Of a stretch of 64,000 nt of DNA, positions 44,079-53,763 are shown piece by piece; positions within the stretch are counted from its first letter, which is position 1, and every line of letters starts with the position of its first letter. The notes beneath the pieces were generated by a model. The model was given only the letters and a program-made list of their open reading frames with translations. It searched no databases and was not told the origin of the DNA. Origin of the DNA: Ktedonobacter sp. SOSP1-85 (lineage in GTDB: Bacteria > Chloroflexota > Ktedonobacteria > Ktedonobacterales > Ktedonobacteraceae); NCBI RefSeq assembly GCF_016587415.1, contig NZ_BNJI01000001.1:5185501-5249500 (forward strand), read 5' to 3'. The position numbers and the translations under genes were made by a program.

Positions 44079-45653
44079 TTATACCAGTTCTCTCTGCCTC
44101 TGAGGCACGCTTGCTGGTTGGCGTGACAGACGATAACGTGGAAGGAAGAGGGTACCATCATCGGCGTGAAGAAGCGTGTAGATCCGCTCGCCTGGATTCA
44201 ATAGTGTAATGATGGAGCCATCGAGGGCGCGATACTGATGAGAGGTATGTCCCTGGCAGGCATCAATGATCTCGGTGAGCACCGCGCGGTCATCCACGCT
44301 CACATGGGTAAGCGCGCCAAGATCCAGCGTATCGGTGGCGAAGAGATGGGCAATGCGTGCTCGCTGTTCTTGTAGCCGTGTTTCATGCTGTATTACGAGA
44401 TCGCGGATAATGGTCTGGTTATCGATGATGGGATCTTCCATGGCTGGATTGCCGCGAAAGCTGCGATTGACCGGCCGCAAGTAGAGAGTCACTGCAGGAG
44501 CCTCTTGCCAGACATTCGGCTGCTGGGAATCATAGGTCGCGCTCGGGTCGCCAGCGAAGCTCTCAGGCAGGTGGACTGGCAGGTGATTGGCGAAGGCAAC
44601 GGAGAACAACTGCTGGGCTGTTTCGCCATCGCGGGTCGTGAGCAAATATCGTGCCAGTGTATCCAGGTGCGTGGCGTAGTTGGCGTTAGGACGAGCGCTT
44701 GCGGCTAGTGCCGAGGCGCGCCGCACGACCTTATCGACTTCGGCGAGGGCGTTGCGGCGGAAGGAATCGGCGTTCTTCCCCTCGGCGAACCAGTTTTGCA
44801 AGGCCTCGACCTGGTTGCTGGCCTCCTGCCGCAACTCCTCGGATGTGCGCCTGTTCTCGGCGGTTGGGGCGGGAGGCTCAAGGTAGCGGGCAACAATATC
44901 GATCAGTACTGCTTGTTTACCCGTTGCTCTCCACGTAGATAGTTGCTCGCGGATGCGCCTGCTATATTGGGTTAAGGCCTGAGCAAAGCCATGCACGTAG
45001 GCGACGACCGCTGACTTATACTGCTGGAACGCCTCCAGGTCAGGGCGAGCCTGTTGAGCGGCACTGATCATCGTCGCAAGGTATTGCGCGGCCTCGCGTG
45101 CCATCGTGTTCCAGACCTCAAAGGCGCGTTGCCATTCCTCGGCGAGTTCGCGTCCACGGGTGGAGTCCAGATCCAGGCCAGAGCTTTGCAGGGCGTCATC
45201 GATAGACTGGAGAGAGGCCCACAGGCGCGGAAGATCGCCCTGGCGTAGCGAACCCCTGGCGGCACTGGCGCGATGTTGCTCATCGAGGAATGTCTCGATG
45301 GCGATAGCCTCGGGCGTGGCCTGGTAGAGCAGGGCGGGTGAGAGGAAGCTGGCGATAGAGGAAGCGCGACTGGAGTCGTAGATGGTCGTTATATTGCCCC
45401 ACTCTTTCAGTGCCACCAGGTCATTCTGACATTGTTCAAGTGTATATTCAGGATCAAAGGCGGCACGGACTGCGTCACGAATCTCCTGCGTCGTGAGCTG
45501 ATAGCTATAAAACTCACGATGGTGTTGGAGGAAGGTACGCATAATCGTGCGATACCAGCGAATGCGATTGGAACTGACAAGGTAACTAAAGATTGGCAAG
45601 CGATCTGTGATATTAAATGCGGGAGAAATGGAAAGATCTTCAGTCGTATTCAT
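44079..45653 (-). CDS. jetA: Wadjet JetA (kleisin-like, DUF2397 family)
   Basis: First gene of the Jet operon, encoding the 524-residue kleisin-type subunit of the TIGR02677/DUF2397 group. Typical features are FSYLVSSNRIRWYRTIMRTF near the start, the winged-helix segment LTTQEIRDAVRAAF, the CQNDLVALKEWGNI motif and YDSSRASSIASFLSPALLYQ; a helical middle region and a basic C terminus follow. The ATG at 45653 is used; a TTG three codons upstream is possible and neither has an ideal ribosome-binding site. Together with the next three genes it makes a complete Wadjet plasmid-restriction system. Confidence 0.87.
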   Translation of the reverse strand: MNTTEDLSISPAFNITDRLPIFSYLVSSNRIRWYRTIMRTFLQHHREFYSYQLTTQEIRDAVRAAFDPEYTLEQCQNDLVALKEWGNITTIYDSSRASSIASFLSPALLYQATPEAIAIETFLDEQHRASAARGSLRQGDLPRLWASLQSIDDALQSSGLDLDSTRGRELAEEWQRAFEVWNTMAREAAQYLATMISAAQQARPDLEAFQQYKSAVVAYVHGFAQALTQYSRRIREQLSTWRATGKQAVLIDIVARYLEPPAPTAENRRTSEELRQEASNQVEALQNWFAEGKNADSFRRNALAEVDKVVRRASALAASARPNANYATHLDTLARYLLTTRDGETAQQLFSVAFANHLPVHLPESFAGDPSATYDSQQPNVWQEAPAVTLYLRPVNRSFRGNPAMEDPIIDNQTIIRDLVIQHETRLQEQRARIAHLFATDTLDLGALTHVSVDDRAVLTEIIDACQGHTSHQYRALDGSIITLLNPGERIYTLLHADDGTLFLPRYRLSRQPASVPQRQRELV

Positions 45654-45742
45654 TGGCTCCAAACTCTTCTATCTACCTCTGGCTCTATTGCCCCATTTCG
45701 GTTATTCTATCATATGTGTCTATGCATATCCAGCACAATCTT

Positions 45743-46183
45743 TTACTGCTCAAATATGTCCTTGAGCCATGCCTCCACTGCTTCATTGAGCCGCTGCTCT
45801 CTCCAGTCATACCAGGCTTGCTGCCACTTGCCTCCCCTTATCGCTAACACATCTTTAAAGCGCCTGAACGCGCCTTTCCCACTCAAAGCAATGGCTAAAT
45901 TTTCGGCGGCACGTTCGTCTTTGGGTGCAACTATCTCATCCACGAAATCGGCCATCCATTGATAGGCCTCAGAGGAGGGGATACGGTCAATGCGCTCATA
46001 GTCGTTGCTTCCATCGACTTCTGCCGCCATTTTTTCTTGCACCTCCTCATCGTCATCTTCTGACCAGAAGAGCACTTCGCCCGTGACCTTGTTGAGGTAA
46101 TACATATGGCTCAGGTCGCTATCTTCCATTGCTGCTTCCAGCATATCCATATCGATGGGTTTGCCATTGGGAAGGGTTGCCAT
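45743..46183 (-). CDS. UPF0158 family protein
   Basis: A 146-residue acidic cytosolic protein. MLEAAMEDSDLSHMYYLNKV then TGEVLFWSEDDDEE at the start, IPSSEAYQWMADFV in the middle, and the C-terminal GKGAFRRFKDVL with WYDWREQRLNEAVEAWL are the conserved parts of UPF0158, whose function is unknown. ATG at 46183 has GGAGGG upstream. It is 89 bases upstream of jetA in the same direction, so it may be cotranscribed with the Wadjet genes, or a neighbour by chance; it is not a known Wadjet component. Confidence 0.8.
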   Translation of the reverse strand: MATLPNGKPIDMDMLEAAMEDSDLSHMYYLNKVTGEVLFWSEDDDEEVQEKMAAEVDGSNDYERIDRIPSSEAYQWMADFVDEIVAPKDERAAENLAIALSGKGAFRRFKDVLAIRGGKWQQAWYDWREQRLNEAVEAWLKDIFEQ

Positions 46184-46795
46184 AACCAAAATTCCCTCCT
46201 GCTATTTTTTTGCGGCTCTACATGTGCGAAATGCTAGGTACAATTGCAATTTAAGGATATCACATGTGCCTATATGCGGAATGAGGTCTTGAAGGTGATT
46301 TGAAACATGTGGTTATGGCGATGTCTACATGGGAAATCCTGCCAAAAATGTTAAAGCCGAGGTGCTGCCCGATATCTGGTAAGCACTCGGCTTTAACTCA
46401 TTTCTCTCAGTCGTGAAAGTTTAAGAGGCACTGCAGAGAAATGCATCTTTGTTGGCGGTGTTTCTTGCGCAACTTTCATTCGCGCAAACCACATAGCAAA
46501 GACGGTCTTCCAATATTGACGCGTCTCTTTATTGGGACATTACTAGTATAGACCCAGATTTGCTCTTTTGCAAACACTGCAGTATGTATTCAAGAGGTGT
46601 CTGCCACGTTTCTTCTGGCTCTTGCCTCGCCTCGAATTGCCACGTTCAGGAGTAACAGGTGTGCGTGGAAGATTTTTCCGCTGGCGATTGTTCTTATATG
46701 GCAGAGTACGCTATTTATAGAGCGATGTTATTATGAAACGCGTCACCCCGCTCATATTCGGGGGCGCGCATTAAGAATATGGGAGAGAACTATCC
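46184..46795. other. 612-base intergenic region between divergent units
   Basis: Contains the hairpin 46350-46397 and otherwise no supported gene. Promoters for the UPF0158/Jet operon (leftward) and the DsbA-family gene (rightward) must be here; none could be assigned with confidence. Confidence 0.45.
46350..46397. terminator. 16-bp hairpin with one bulge
   Basis: GTTAAAGCCGAGGTGCT at 46350-46366 pairs with 46382-46397 apart from one bulged G. It lies in a divergent intergenic region, so it may be a repeat or leader element and not a simple gene-end terminator. Confidence 0.55.
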
Positions 46796-47509
46796 ATGAA
46801 GGTTGAAATCTGGTCCGATGTTGCCTGCCCCTGGTGCTACATTGGGAAGCGACACTTTGAGGCCGCGCTGGCAGAGTTTCCACAGCGCGAGCAGGTTGAT
46901 GTTATCTGGCGCAGCTATCAGCTTGACCCCAACGCCCCCCGCGACTCGAAGCAGACCACAGGCGAGGCCCTCGCGAAGAAGTTTGGTGGACCCGAGAAGG
47001 TAAAGGCTATGAACGAGCGAGTGACGCAGGTCGCCGCCGAAGCCGGTCTGGAGTATCATCTAGACACGGCCATCTACGACAACACCTTTGACGCGCACCG
47101 CCTGATCCATTTCGCGGCTCACAAGAACCTCCAGGATGAGGCTAAAGAGCGCCTGCTCAAAGCGCACTTTACCGAGGGCGCGGCGGTCGCCAATATTGAT
47201 GAGCTTGTGCGCCTGGGGACCGAGATTGGTCTCGATGCCGATGAACTGCGGGGGGCGCTTGAGAGTGATGCCTATGCCGACGAGGTAAAGGCGGACTTCC
47301 AGCGTGGTAGCATGTTTGGCGTTCAGGGTGTTCCTTTCTTCGCCATTGATGAGAAGTATGGGATCTCCGGCGCGCAGCCGAGCCAGGTATTTGCGGAGGT
47401 GCTCACGAAGGCGTGGTCCGAGTCCCATCCACTTATCAATCTCAGCGGAAACACGCAGGACGCGGGCGTCTGTGAAGGCGACAACTGCGCCATTCCCCAG
47501 AACGACTAA
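46796..47509 (+). CDS. DsbA-family oxidoreductase (FrnE-like)
   Basis: A 237-residue thioredoxin-fold protein with an inserted helical domain. The active site CPWC lies at the very start (MKVEIWSDVACPWCYIGKRHF), without a signal peptide, so it acts in the cytosol, as known for FrnE-type disulfide isomerases. The cis-Pro loop is GVQGVPFFAIDEKYGISGAQ. Asp in NTFDAHRLIHFA is typical. The C terminus ends with an extra CEGDNC motif, seen also in Deinococcus FrnE as a second Cys pair. Monocistronic with a terminator. Role likely in oxidative stress. Confidence 0.9.
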   Translation: MKVEIWSDVACPWCYIGKRHFEAALAEFPQREQVDVIWRSYQLDPNAPRDSKQTTGEALAKKFGGPEKVKAMNERVTQVAAEAGLEYHLDTAIYDNTFDAHRLIHFAAHKNLQDEAKERLLKAHFTEGAAVANIDELVRLGTEIGLDADELRGALESDAYADEVKADFQRGSMFGVQGVPFFAIDEKYGISGAQPSQVFAEVLTKAWSESHPLINLSGNTQDAGVCEGDNCAIPQND

Positions 47510-47517
47510 GAGCTAAG

Positions 47518-47560
47518 AGGCATGGACTTTTGTACCAAGATCGCGCAAAAGCCCATGCCT
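47518..47560. terminator. 15-bp hairpin with one mismatch
   Basis: Arms 47518-47532 and 47546-47560 pair with one mismatch; between convergent genes. Confidence 0.7.
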
Positions 47561-47610
47561 TCCCTTATGAGTGGATAGTGGCAAGTATTCTCAACATGCT
47601 TTTACTGCAA

Positions 47611-48021
47611 TTAGATGCGCTCGAGCAGGAAAACGGGGATCTCGCGGGCGGTCTTCTTCTGATATTCGCCGTAAGGGGGAAAGACCGAGATTGCCTTCGC
47701 GAAGGCCTGCGCCCGCTCATCGCCACTGAGCAACCTGGCCCTGGCAGGAAACTTCTCGCTTCCAACCTCAATCGTGATATCGGGATGTGCCATGAGATTG
47801 TGATACCATAGAGGATGCTTCGGTGAGCCTCCCTTGGAGGCGACCGCAAGATAGGTATCTCCATAAGGAACCGACATTAACGGATAAATACGCTCCTGAC
47901 CTGATTTCGCCCCCTTCGTTGTAATGAGGATCAAAGGCGCCCAACCTGGGACCTTTCCCCTATTAGCGCGAAATTCCTCGACAACTTTTTGATTGCGCTC
48001 AATGAACTCTGTATCATTCAT
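47611..48021 (-). CDS. DDN-type, F420-dependent nitroreductase family protein
   Basis: A 136-residue split-barrel protein similar to the deazaflavin (F420)-dependent nitroreductase/quinone reductase family. Typical features are PLILITTKGAKSGQERIYPL, YLAVASKGGSPKHPLWYHNL, PDITIEVGSEKFPARARLL and the C-terminal PPYGEYQKKTAREIPVFLLE. The cofactor is probably F420, which is inference from the family. ATG at 48021 is preferred as AAGGAGA lies 9 bases upstream; an upstream GTG (48066) is less likely. Convergent with the DsbA-family gene. Confidence 0.88.
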   Translation of the reverse strand: MNDTEFIERNQKVVEEFRANRGKVPGWAPLILITTKGAKSGQERIYPLMSVPYGDTYLAVASKGGSPKHPLWYHNLMAHPDITIEVGSEKFPARARLLSGDERAQAFAKAISVFPPYGEYQKKTAREIPVFLLERI

Positions 48022-48151
48022 CCTCTGTATCTCCTTATCTATCTCCTGGATATTGGGTTTCCTCACCCTATTTTAACACATGTTGAATTTATAATCGCTG
48101 GACACAACTCTAACCAGGAGCTATTGCAACAAATCGGCAAACTCGCATAAT

Positions 48152-49234
48152 CTAGCTCTCTCTGCTCACAAATTGTATGCATGATGCCCCTGGAACGGCT
48201 ACTCTGGTCACGGGTTCTCCGAGAGCTTGTTCGCTCTCTATTACTGGGAGGACCGTGATCTCGCCGCTATACTGATTCGCGACCAGCAAGAAGCGCCCAT
48301 CGGGCGCGATGGCGAAATTGCGAGGCCAATCGCCGCCCGTGGGCGCAGTTGCCAGGCGCTGCCACTCTCCATCTGGGGCAACGGCAAAGGCTGCGATGCT
48401 ATTATGGCCTCGATTCGAGACATAGAGCCGTTCCCCTGAAGGGGCAAAGTGAATATCGGCGACCGCACTTTCAGGGGCGCCTGGCGGTAGCGTTTCGAGT
48501 ACCTGGCGTGCCTCAAGACGGCAGTCTTCCACGGTGTAGTCATAGATGACTACGGTGTTATCTAGCTCGCATGCGACCGCGAGTTGTGGACGCTGGGGAT
48601 GAAAAGCCATATGGCGAGGACCGGCTCCAGGCCGGGCGTGAACCTGTGCGTGCGCTTTGAGGGTTCCTTTAACAGGATCAAAGGCATAGATGACAAGCTG
48701 ATCAATTCCCAGGTCTGCCACGATCAGAAAACGGCTATCAGGCGTAAAGAGCGCGGAGTGCGCATGTGGACCCTCCTGTCGCTCTGGATTTGGTCCACTC
48801 CCATGGTGTTGGATAAGCTCGCTCATTGCGCCAAGACTGCCGTCATCCTGAATGGGAAAAACAGCGACTGTTCCGCTGCCATAGTTGGATGCGACCAGCC
48901 ACTTGCCGCTGGCATCCAGCGCCAGGTGACAGGGCCAGTTGCCGCCGCTGGCCTGACTGTTTAAGAGGGGCGAAGTATTCAGTGCGCTGATGTTGTCCAG
49001 TGCCAGCCCCCAGACCGCGCCGGCCTTGCCATCTACCTGTTCACTCTGTTCACTTACCGCATAGAGCCAGCGCCGGTTGGGGTGAGCGAGAATAAAGGAT
49101 GGATGCGCAATGCCAGCAGAGGACCCTTCGGCCTGCAATGTTCCAGTTGTCGTGTCAAAGGTAAAGGCATGAATGCCGGGTGTATCGGCGGTGGCATAAC
49201 TGCCAACATAGACTGTATAGTGGGAATTTGTCAT
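48152..49234 (-). CDS. Lactonase family beta-propeller protein
   Basis: A 360-residue seven-bladed propeller of the 6-phosphogluconolactonase (YbhE)/lactonase group. Conserved segments are YVGSYATADTPGIHAFTFD, LAHPNRRWLYAVSE, GNWPCHLALDASGKWLVASNYGSGTVAVFPI, HGSGPNPERQEGPHAHSALF (the usual active-site His/Arg region), GPRHMAFHP and DWPRNFAIAPDGRFLLVANQ. No signal peptide. It may hydrolyse 6-phosphogluconolactone or another lactone; family members vary. It stands alone, downstream of the kinase gene. Confidence 0.9.
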   Translation of the reverse strand: MTNSHYTVYVGSYATADTPGIHAFTFDTTTGTLQAEGSSAGIAHPSFILAHPNRRWLYAVSEQSEQVDGKAGAVWGLALDNISALNTSPLLNSQASGGNWPCHLALDASGKWLVASNYGSGTVAVFPIQDDGSLGAMSELIQHHGSGPNPERQEGPHAHSALFTPDSRFLIVADLGIDQLVIYAFDPVKGTLKAHAQVHARPGAGPRHMAFHPQRPQLAVACELDNTVVIYDYTVEDCRLEARQVLETLPPGAPESAVADIHFAPSGERLYVSNRGHNSIAAFAVAPDGEWQRLATAPTGGDWPRNFAIAPDGRFLLVANQYSGEITVLPVIESEQALGEPVTRVAVPGASCIQFVSRES

Positions 49235-49280
49235 TTAATGCTCCTAAGCCGTGGATGTGTGAAAGTGCGTCATATCATCA

Positions 49281-49323
49281 CAGGCGGCATGCTTTCTAAG
49301 AAAGTATTATGTCACACCGCCTG
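49281..49323. terminator. Hairpin downstream of the kinase gene
   Basis: CAGGCGG at 49281-49287 pairs with CCGCCTG at 49317-49323, with an inner CTTTCTAAGAAAG palindrome. Position fits a terminator of the minus-strand kinase gene. Confidence 0.5.
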
Positions 49324-49347
49324 ACTGCTTTGTGTAACCTCTACTGG

Positions 49348-51909
49348 TTACTTGCTTCTGCTCTGATGTTTGACCAATGCATGCGACGACGTCATTAGTT
49401 GCTCGGCCTGTTGATACGCTGCCTGCGCGTGCTCCACATCACCCAGCATATCGTAGACCTGTCCCAATTGTCTCCAGGCATCTGTATCTTCAGAGCTGGT
49501 AGCCAGGTAAGTTTGGTAATCCGCTATGGCCTCAGTAAAATGCGCGAATTCTCGCTGGCTCTGTGCTCGGGTCAGATAGGCTTCAGCAAGTTCTTCATCC
49601 AACGTGAGCGCCTGGGTGCAGTCAGCAATGGCCTGCGCATAATTGTGTGCTTGATATGAGGCAAGGGCGCGTGTCTGCCAGTTGGCAGCATCATCTGGGT
49701 TTCTTTCAATCAATTGGCTGAAAGCCTGGTAGGCCCTGTCATTCTGACCGATTGCCATAAAAACGTTTCCACGTGTCTGGCAGGGGAGATAGTGCTCGGG
49801 ATCAAGCGTGCTGGCTCTGCGACAATCGACGAGCGCGCTATTATAGTGCTTCATCTCCAGGTTGCACAGGGCGCGCATAGCGTAGGCAAAGGCGTTATGG
49901 GGATTGAATTTAAGTGCTCTACTATATTGTTGGTGCGCTGAGACAAAACGGTCGTTATACGCGGAACACGATGCCAGTTGAAACCAGGCTTCGGAGAGCG
50001 TTGGATGGTGCTGAATGACGCGCAGCAACATGTCTCGAACCAGGTCGTTTCCCCCCAGTTTGAGGAGCAGCGAGGTGAACTCAGACCAGTACTTTGCATT
50101 TGTTGGATCGAGTTCAAACGCTTTCTCAAATTCCACCAGCGCCTGTTCGTATTGCTCTATGGTATACAACAGCAGGGCACGCTCATGATAGGCACGCGTG
50201 TAGGTTGGACGAACCTTCACGGCTTGCAAAAGTTCTTCTAGCGCACGAGAGTAATCTTCGAGCTTAATGGAGATACATCCAAGAAGATACCAGCCATCAG
50301 CGGAGGTTGGATGAAGCTCTAACGCCCGAGTGAACGCGACGCGGGCCTGCTCGTATTCTTCAAGATCATAGGTTATCCCACCCAGCACGACCCAGGTCTG
50401 ACTATCATGCGGGGTTATTTCCTGTGCGCGCCTGATACTGACCAGTGCCTCTTCGTGCCTGCCAAGCTTATGCAATAACATTGCCTGTTCGTTGTATGCG
50501 AGAACCAGGGTTGGTTCCAGTTCCAGGGCTTGCTGGATATTGTCCTGCGCCTTCTGGAATTCGTCAAGTTCACGATAGACTCCAGCCCGATTGGCATACG
50601 CGAGGGCGAAACGTGGGAAGAGTGTGAGGGCCTGCTGAAAATCAGTGAGCGCAGCCTGGAACTGCCCCAACCTTTGATAGGCATAGCCGCGATTATTATA
50701 CATAACCGCGTCCGCATCATCACGTTCAAGAATGTGGGTGTGGTCAGCGATGGCCTGCTCAAATTGTTCTAACTTGTGATAGACCAGGGCGCGATATTTA
50801 TACGCGATTTGTAGGTCGGGAGCAAGCTCAATCACATGACTTAGATCTTCTAGCGCCGCAGCGTAGTCTTTGAGCTCATATTTGATCAAACCTCGATGGG
50901 CATAGGCCTCGTAGAAACGGGGATTGAGTGCTAGCGCACGGCTACAGGCCTCTTTGGCCTCCTCGTAGCGTTTGGCATCATGGAGCACCAGGGCCTGATC
51001 GGCCCAGCGCTGAGCATTGGCTTCTTGATCCCAGCCAATGGGCAGGGCATAGAAGTCTGCTTTAACCTGACTGGCTTCTTCCAGGGCATCTGCGAAGGCC
51101 ATGACGTTGGGATAACGCTCATCGGGGTTTATCGCCAGGGCGCGCATGATTACCGCTTCGACGCCAGCAGGCAGGTCGAGCACCTGATCGCCCAATGGTA
51201 TAGGTGGCGTTGCTCCCTGGAAATACGCGGCAAACTGGTGGGTCGAGCCAGAAAAAGGAAAGTTGCCGCTTAACCAGTTGTAGACGGTCACGCCGAGGGC
51301 GTATTGATCACTGTTGGGGACCGGAGACCCGAAGAACTGCTCAGGCGCCATATAGTATAGAGTGCCGGAGAAGCGGTAGGGATCATCAGGATCACCGTCA
51401 CCCTTGTGCGTAAGCGCCGCCAGTCCAAAGTCGCTGAGCAAGATTTCCTCGTTGACCCCAAACAACATGTTTTGTGGTTTCACATCGCGATGAATTACTC
51501 CCAGTTCATGAGCGTAATGCAGTGCTGACGCGATCTGGCGCACGCGTGAGACAATTAAGGCCAGCGGGAAAATCACTCCCAGAGGGTAGCGCCGCGCAAA
51601 GGCTCCATAGGAGCAGTACTCCATCGCCACATACGGCGTTTCTCCTTCCAACTGCCCATCCAGCACATGCACAATATGAGTGTGTTGCATTTTTTACAAT
51701 ATGCGGAATTCCTGCTGAAAGGCTACGACTGCCTCTGCATAGGCTTCTTTCTCTTCCTCGTCGCCATCAGAGAACGTATGGAGTACTTTGAGAGCGACCT
51801 GAGTCTGCTTTGTGGTGTGTTCCGCGAGAAATACCTTCCCAAAGCCGCCTGAACCAATCTGGCGTTTGAGGCGATAGGAGCCGATCTGAGAAGCAATGGC
51901 CGTGAGCAT
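49348..51909 (-). pseudogene. Ser/Thr protein kinase with TPR array, interrupted by an in-frame stop
   Basis: The kinase starts at ATG 51909 (GGAGG upstream) and would be 853 residues. Part 1 has the glycine loop QIGSGGFGKVFLAEH and Lys41 (VALKVL), ending FQQEFRIL. A TAA stop (51694-51696) at codon 72 follows. Part 2 resumes in the same frame with KMQHTHIVHVLDGQ, then IHRDVKPQN (catalytic loop, near 139-147), DFG (160-162) and MAPEQF. After the kinase domain there are more than fifteen TPR units (repeated A..Y.RGxxY...E.Y..AL.D...A..L.P). No membrane helix, so cytosolic. Loss of translation at codon 72 would remove the whole protein, unless readthrough or internal reinitiation occurs. Confidence 0.82.
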
Positions 51910-52068
51910 TCTGTATCCTCCACAACGCTGCTTAAGGCAGGAGCGTTCCTGCCTGGTTTTTATCTTTATATGCAGAAACATTGTAAGGTTGATTTAGAAA
52001 ACTCGTCAAGAGCTGTTTGCCCTCTTGCCAGGCCTGACATCGCTTCTCATCACTGGAAAAGAACATAT

Positions 52069-52803
52069 CTACGGTAAACTAATGAAGGCTACTCTGGGAT
52101 AGTCTGGATATGAAAAATTCCAGTTAGAAAGCTGACCAAAGCCTCCCTGCCAGTTGTACTGGCTGATATACACAGTATGGTCCGTGTTAATCTTCTCCAC
52201 GATGGCTACATGGCCATAGGCACCTGCCCCTTGAACGTCAGGTTGCAGTACAAGGATCGCGCCTACAGTGGGTTGGGCGGAAACTTTCCAGCCATAGCGC
52301 TGTGCTTGCCCCAACCATTCCCAGGCATTGCCTAGCCAGGGAACCCACACCTTGTATATTTGGTGAAAACGGAAGGCCGCCCAGTAGGTGCATTGTCCCT
52401 GGAAAAAATGATTACCTGTACCATCTAGGACCGGGCCTCCATTCACTCCAGCATATGACTGATTACCTCCATCAAAGCCATCTTGGGTCACCGCTGTCGC
52501 CGTTGCAGCCTGTTGAGCTAACAGCGTTGAATTGTCGTTCCTGGAGTCAAAGAGATGGCTAACGCTGTTGAAAACATTCCCAGAGCCAGTTTCAGCCTGT
52601 CCACTCGTTGTTGCTGCAAGCAGCGTTACGGCGAGAAGCATGATGAAAAGCGAAGTAACTGTGATCTGGATAATGATGCGCTGCCCTTGCGAGTGACGAG
52701 GCGGGGAACTCCTGGTGTTTGTTGGTTTGATGACAATAGGATCGCGTAACACAGTGGTATGGCTTGCTCTGCGGGGCTCCGAACTGAAGTGTGAATCCTT
52801 CAT
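52069..52803 (-). CDS. Membrane-anchored CHAP-domain peptidoglycan hydrolase
   Basis: A 244-residue protein: cytosolic N-terminal 40 residues, one membrane helix (about 43-66, IIIQITVTSLFIMLLAVTLL), a Ser/Thr/Gly linker and an external CHAP domain. The catalytic residues are visible: Cys138 in GQCTYWAAFRFHQ, His198 in GAYGHVAIVE and Glu203. CHAP domains are cysteine amidase/endopeptidases acting on peptidoglycan. It is the last of three leftward genes after an ECF sigma gene and a CHAP-like membrane protein. The signal helix lacks a clear cleavage site, so it may remain tethered. Confidence 0.85.
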   Translation of the reverse strand: MKDSHFSSEPRRASHTTVLRDPIVIKPTNTRSSPPRHSQGQRIIIQITVTSLFIMLLAVTLLAATTSGQAETGSGNVFNSVSHLFDSRNDNSTLLAQQAATATAVTQDGFDGGNQSYAGVNGGPVLDGTGNHFFQGQCTYWAAFRFHQIYKVWVPWLGNAWEWLGQAQRYGWKVSAQPTVGAILVLQPDVQGAGAYGHVAIVEKINTDHTVYISQYNWQGGFGQLSNWNFSYPDYPRVAFISLP

Positions 52804-52914
52804 TTATTGCTCACATCCTTGTAGTTACATGATAGGTGGGCGTAGAGTAAATGCCTGGCGCGACTGTAACACATACGCCAGGCTGGTTGGTATAAAGCTC
52901 ATTACGCGCAATAA

Positions 52915-53760
52915 TTAAGGGTGCCGGATAAAATAGACGCCCGTCCCAACGGTGAAATCGGCGTATGATAAAAGATTTAGACCGCCTCCATTGATGTACC
53001 AATCCATGTTGCTGGTGTGTATTGTTGTAGAACTGCTGGTGGTGTCAAGATTCTCGACCACCCCGACATGTCCATGTCCACCCGCCCCCTGTACAGATGG
53101 CATCAGTACGATGATAGAGGGAAAGTGTGGTGTTTGTGAAACTTGCCAACCTGCGGCTTGTGCGCCAGAGACCCATTGGTTCGCGTCGCCGTGCCAGGCT
53201 ATCCAGTAACCAGTTAATTGATGATAGCGACGATTGGCCCAGTAGGTATCCTGTCCAACGGGCCAGTCGAGAGACTTTTCTCCGGTTGAGGACGATTGAC
53301 CTCCTTGAGCACCAGGAGTTGTCCCCTTCCCTGGCGAAGGAGTGACTGCTGTGATGACGATCTTATCCCTATGCCCTGTGTTAGTTTGTGCGCGAAAATA
53401 ACTTGAGACCAGTACCATGCTTCCAACGATAACTGTCAGGAGTATCGCTGCTACCAGTACGTTCACTAATTGTCTCAGCCGACCTACCTTCTTTGAGGCA
53501 ACTTTCAGACGTCCTTCTCTTTTTATCTCACTGGTTGGGTAAATGAACACGTTCATGTTCTCATCTCGCAATGATGGCTGCTCCTGCTGAATGCGCTCCC
53601 AGGCATGTGCGAGGATGCGTGTGCTACGCGCACGCATCAAGCTATAGTGATTGTGCAAATCATCCAGCAGTTGTGCGTCTTCGGATGAAAGATGGTGGAA
53701 GTATTGTTCAATATCTTTCTCTTCTTTTTCTGGGTGAAAGTCTGGATTATGTTCTGTCAT
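52915..53760 (-). CDS. CHAP-like membrane protein lacking the catalytic Cys, candidate anti-sigma factor
   Basis: A 281-residue single-pass protein. Residues 1-97 are cytosolic and helical (EKEEKDIEQYFHHLSSEDAQ and HNHYSLMRARSTRILAHAWE), a membrane helix lies near 98-121, and a CHAP-like domain occupies about 162-281. It is aligned with the neighbour at 52069: GQCTYWA becomes GQDTYWA (Asp171), so the nucleophile is lost, while His231 and Glu236 remain. It follows the ECF sigma gene by 3 bases and its ribosome-binding site overlaps that gene's end. I infer a sensor/anti-sigma role, with the dead domain binding cell-wall material; no classic ZAS motif is visible. Confidence 0.75.
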   Translation of the reverse strand: MTEHNPDFHPEKEEKDIEQYFHHLSSEDAQLLDDLHNHYSLMRARSTRILAHAWERIQQEQPSLRDENMNVFIYPTSEIKREGRLKVASKKVGRLRQLVNVLVAAILLTVIVGSMVLVSSYFRAQTNTGHRDKIVITAVTPSPGKGTTPGAQGGQSSSTGEKSLDWPVGQDTYWANRRYHQLTGYWIAWHGDANQWVSGAQAAGWQVSQTPHFPSIIVLMPSVQGAGGHGHVGVVENLDTTSSSTTIHTSNMDWYINGGGLNLLSYADFTVGTGVYFIRHP

Positions 53761-53763
53761 TGA

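Noticed and set aside
46517..46560. TTGACG and TAGTAT as a promoter pair before the DsbA-family gene
   Set aside because: The spacing is about 22 bases, too long for a normal sigma-70-type promoter.
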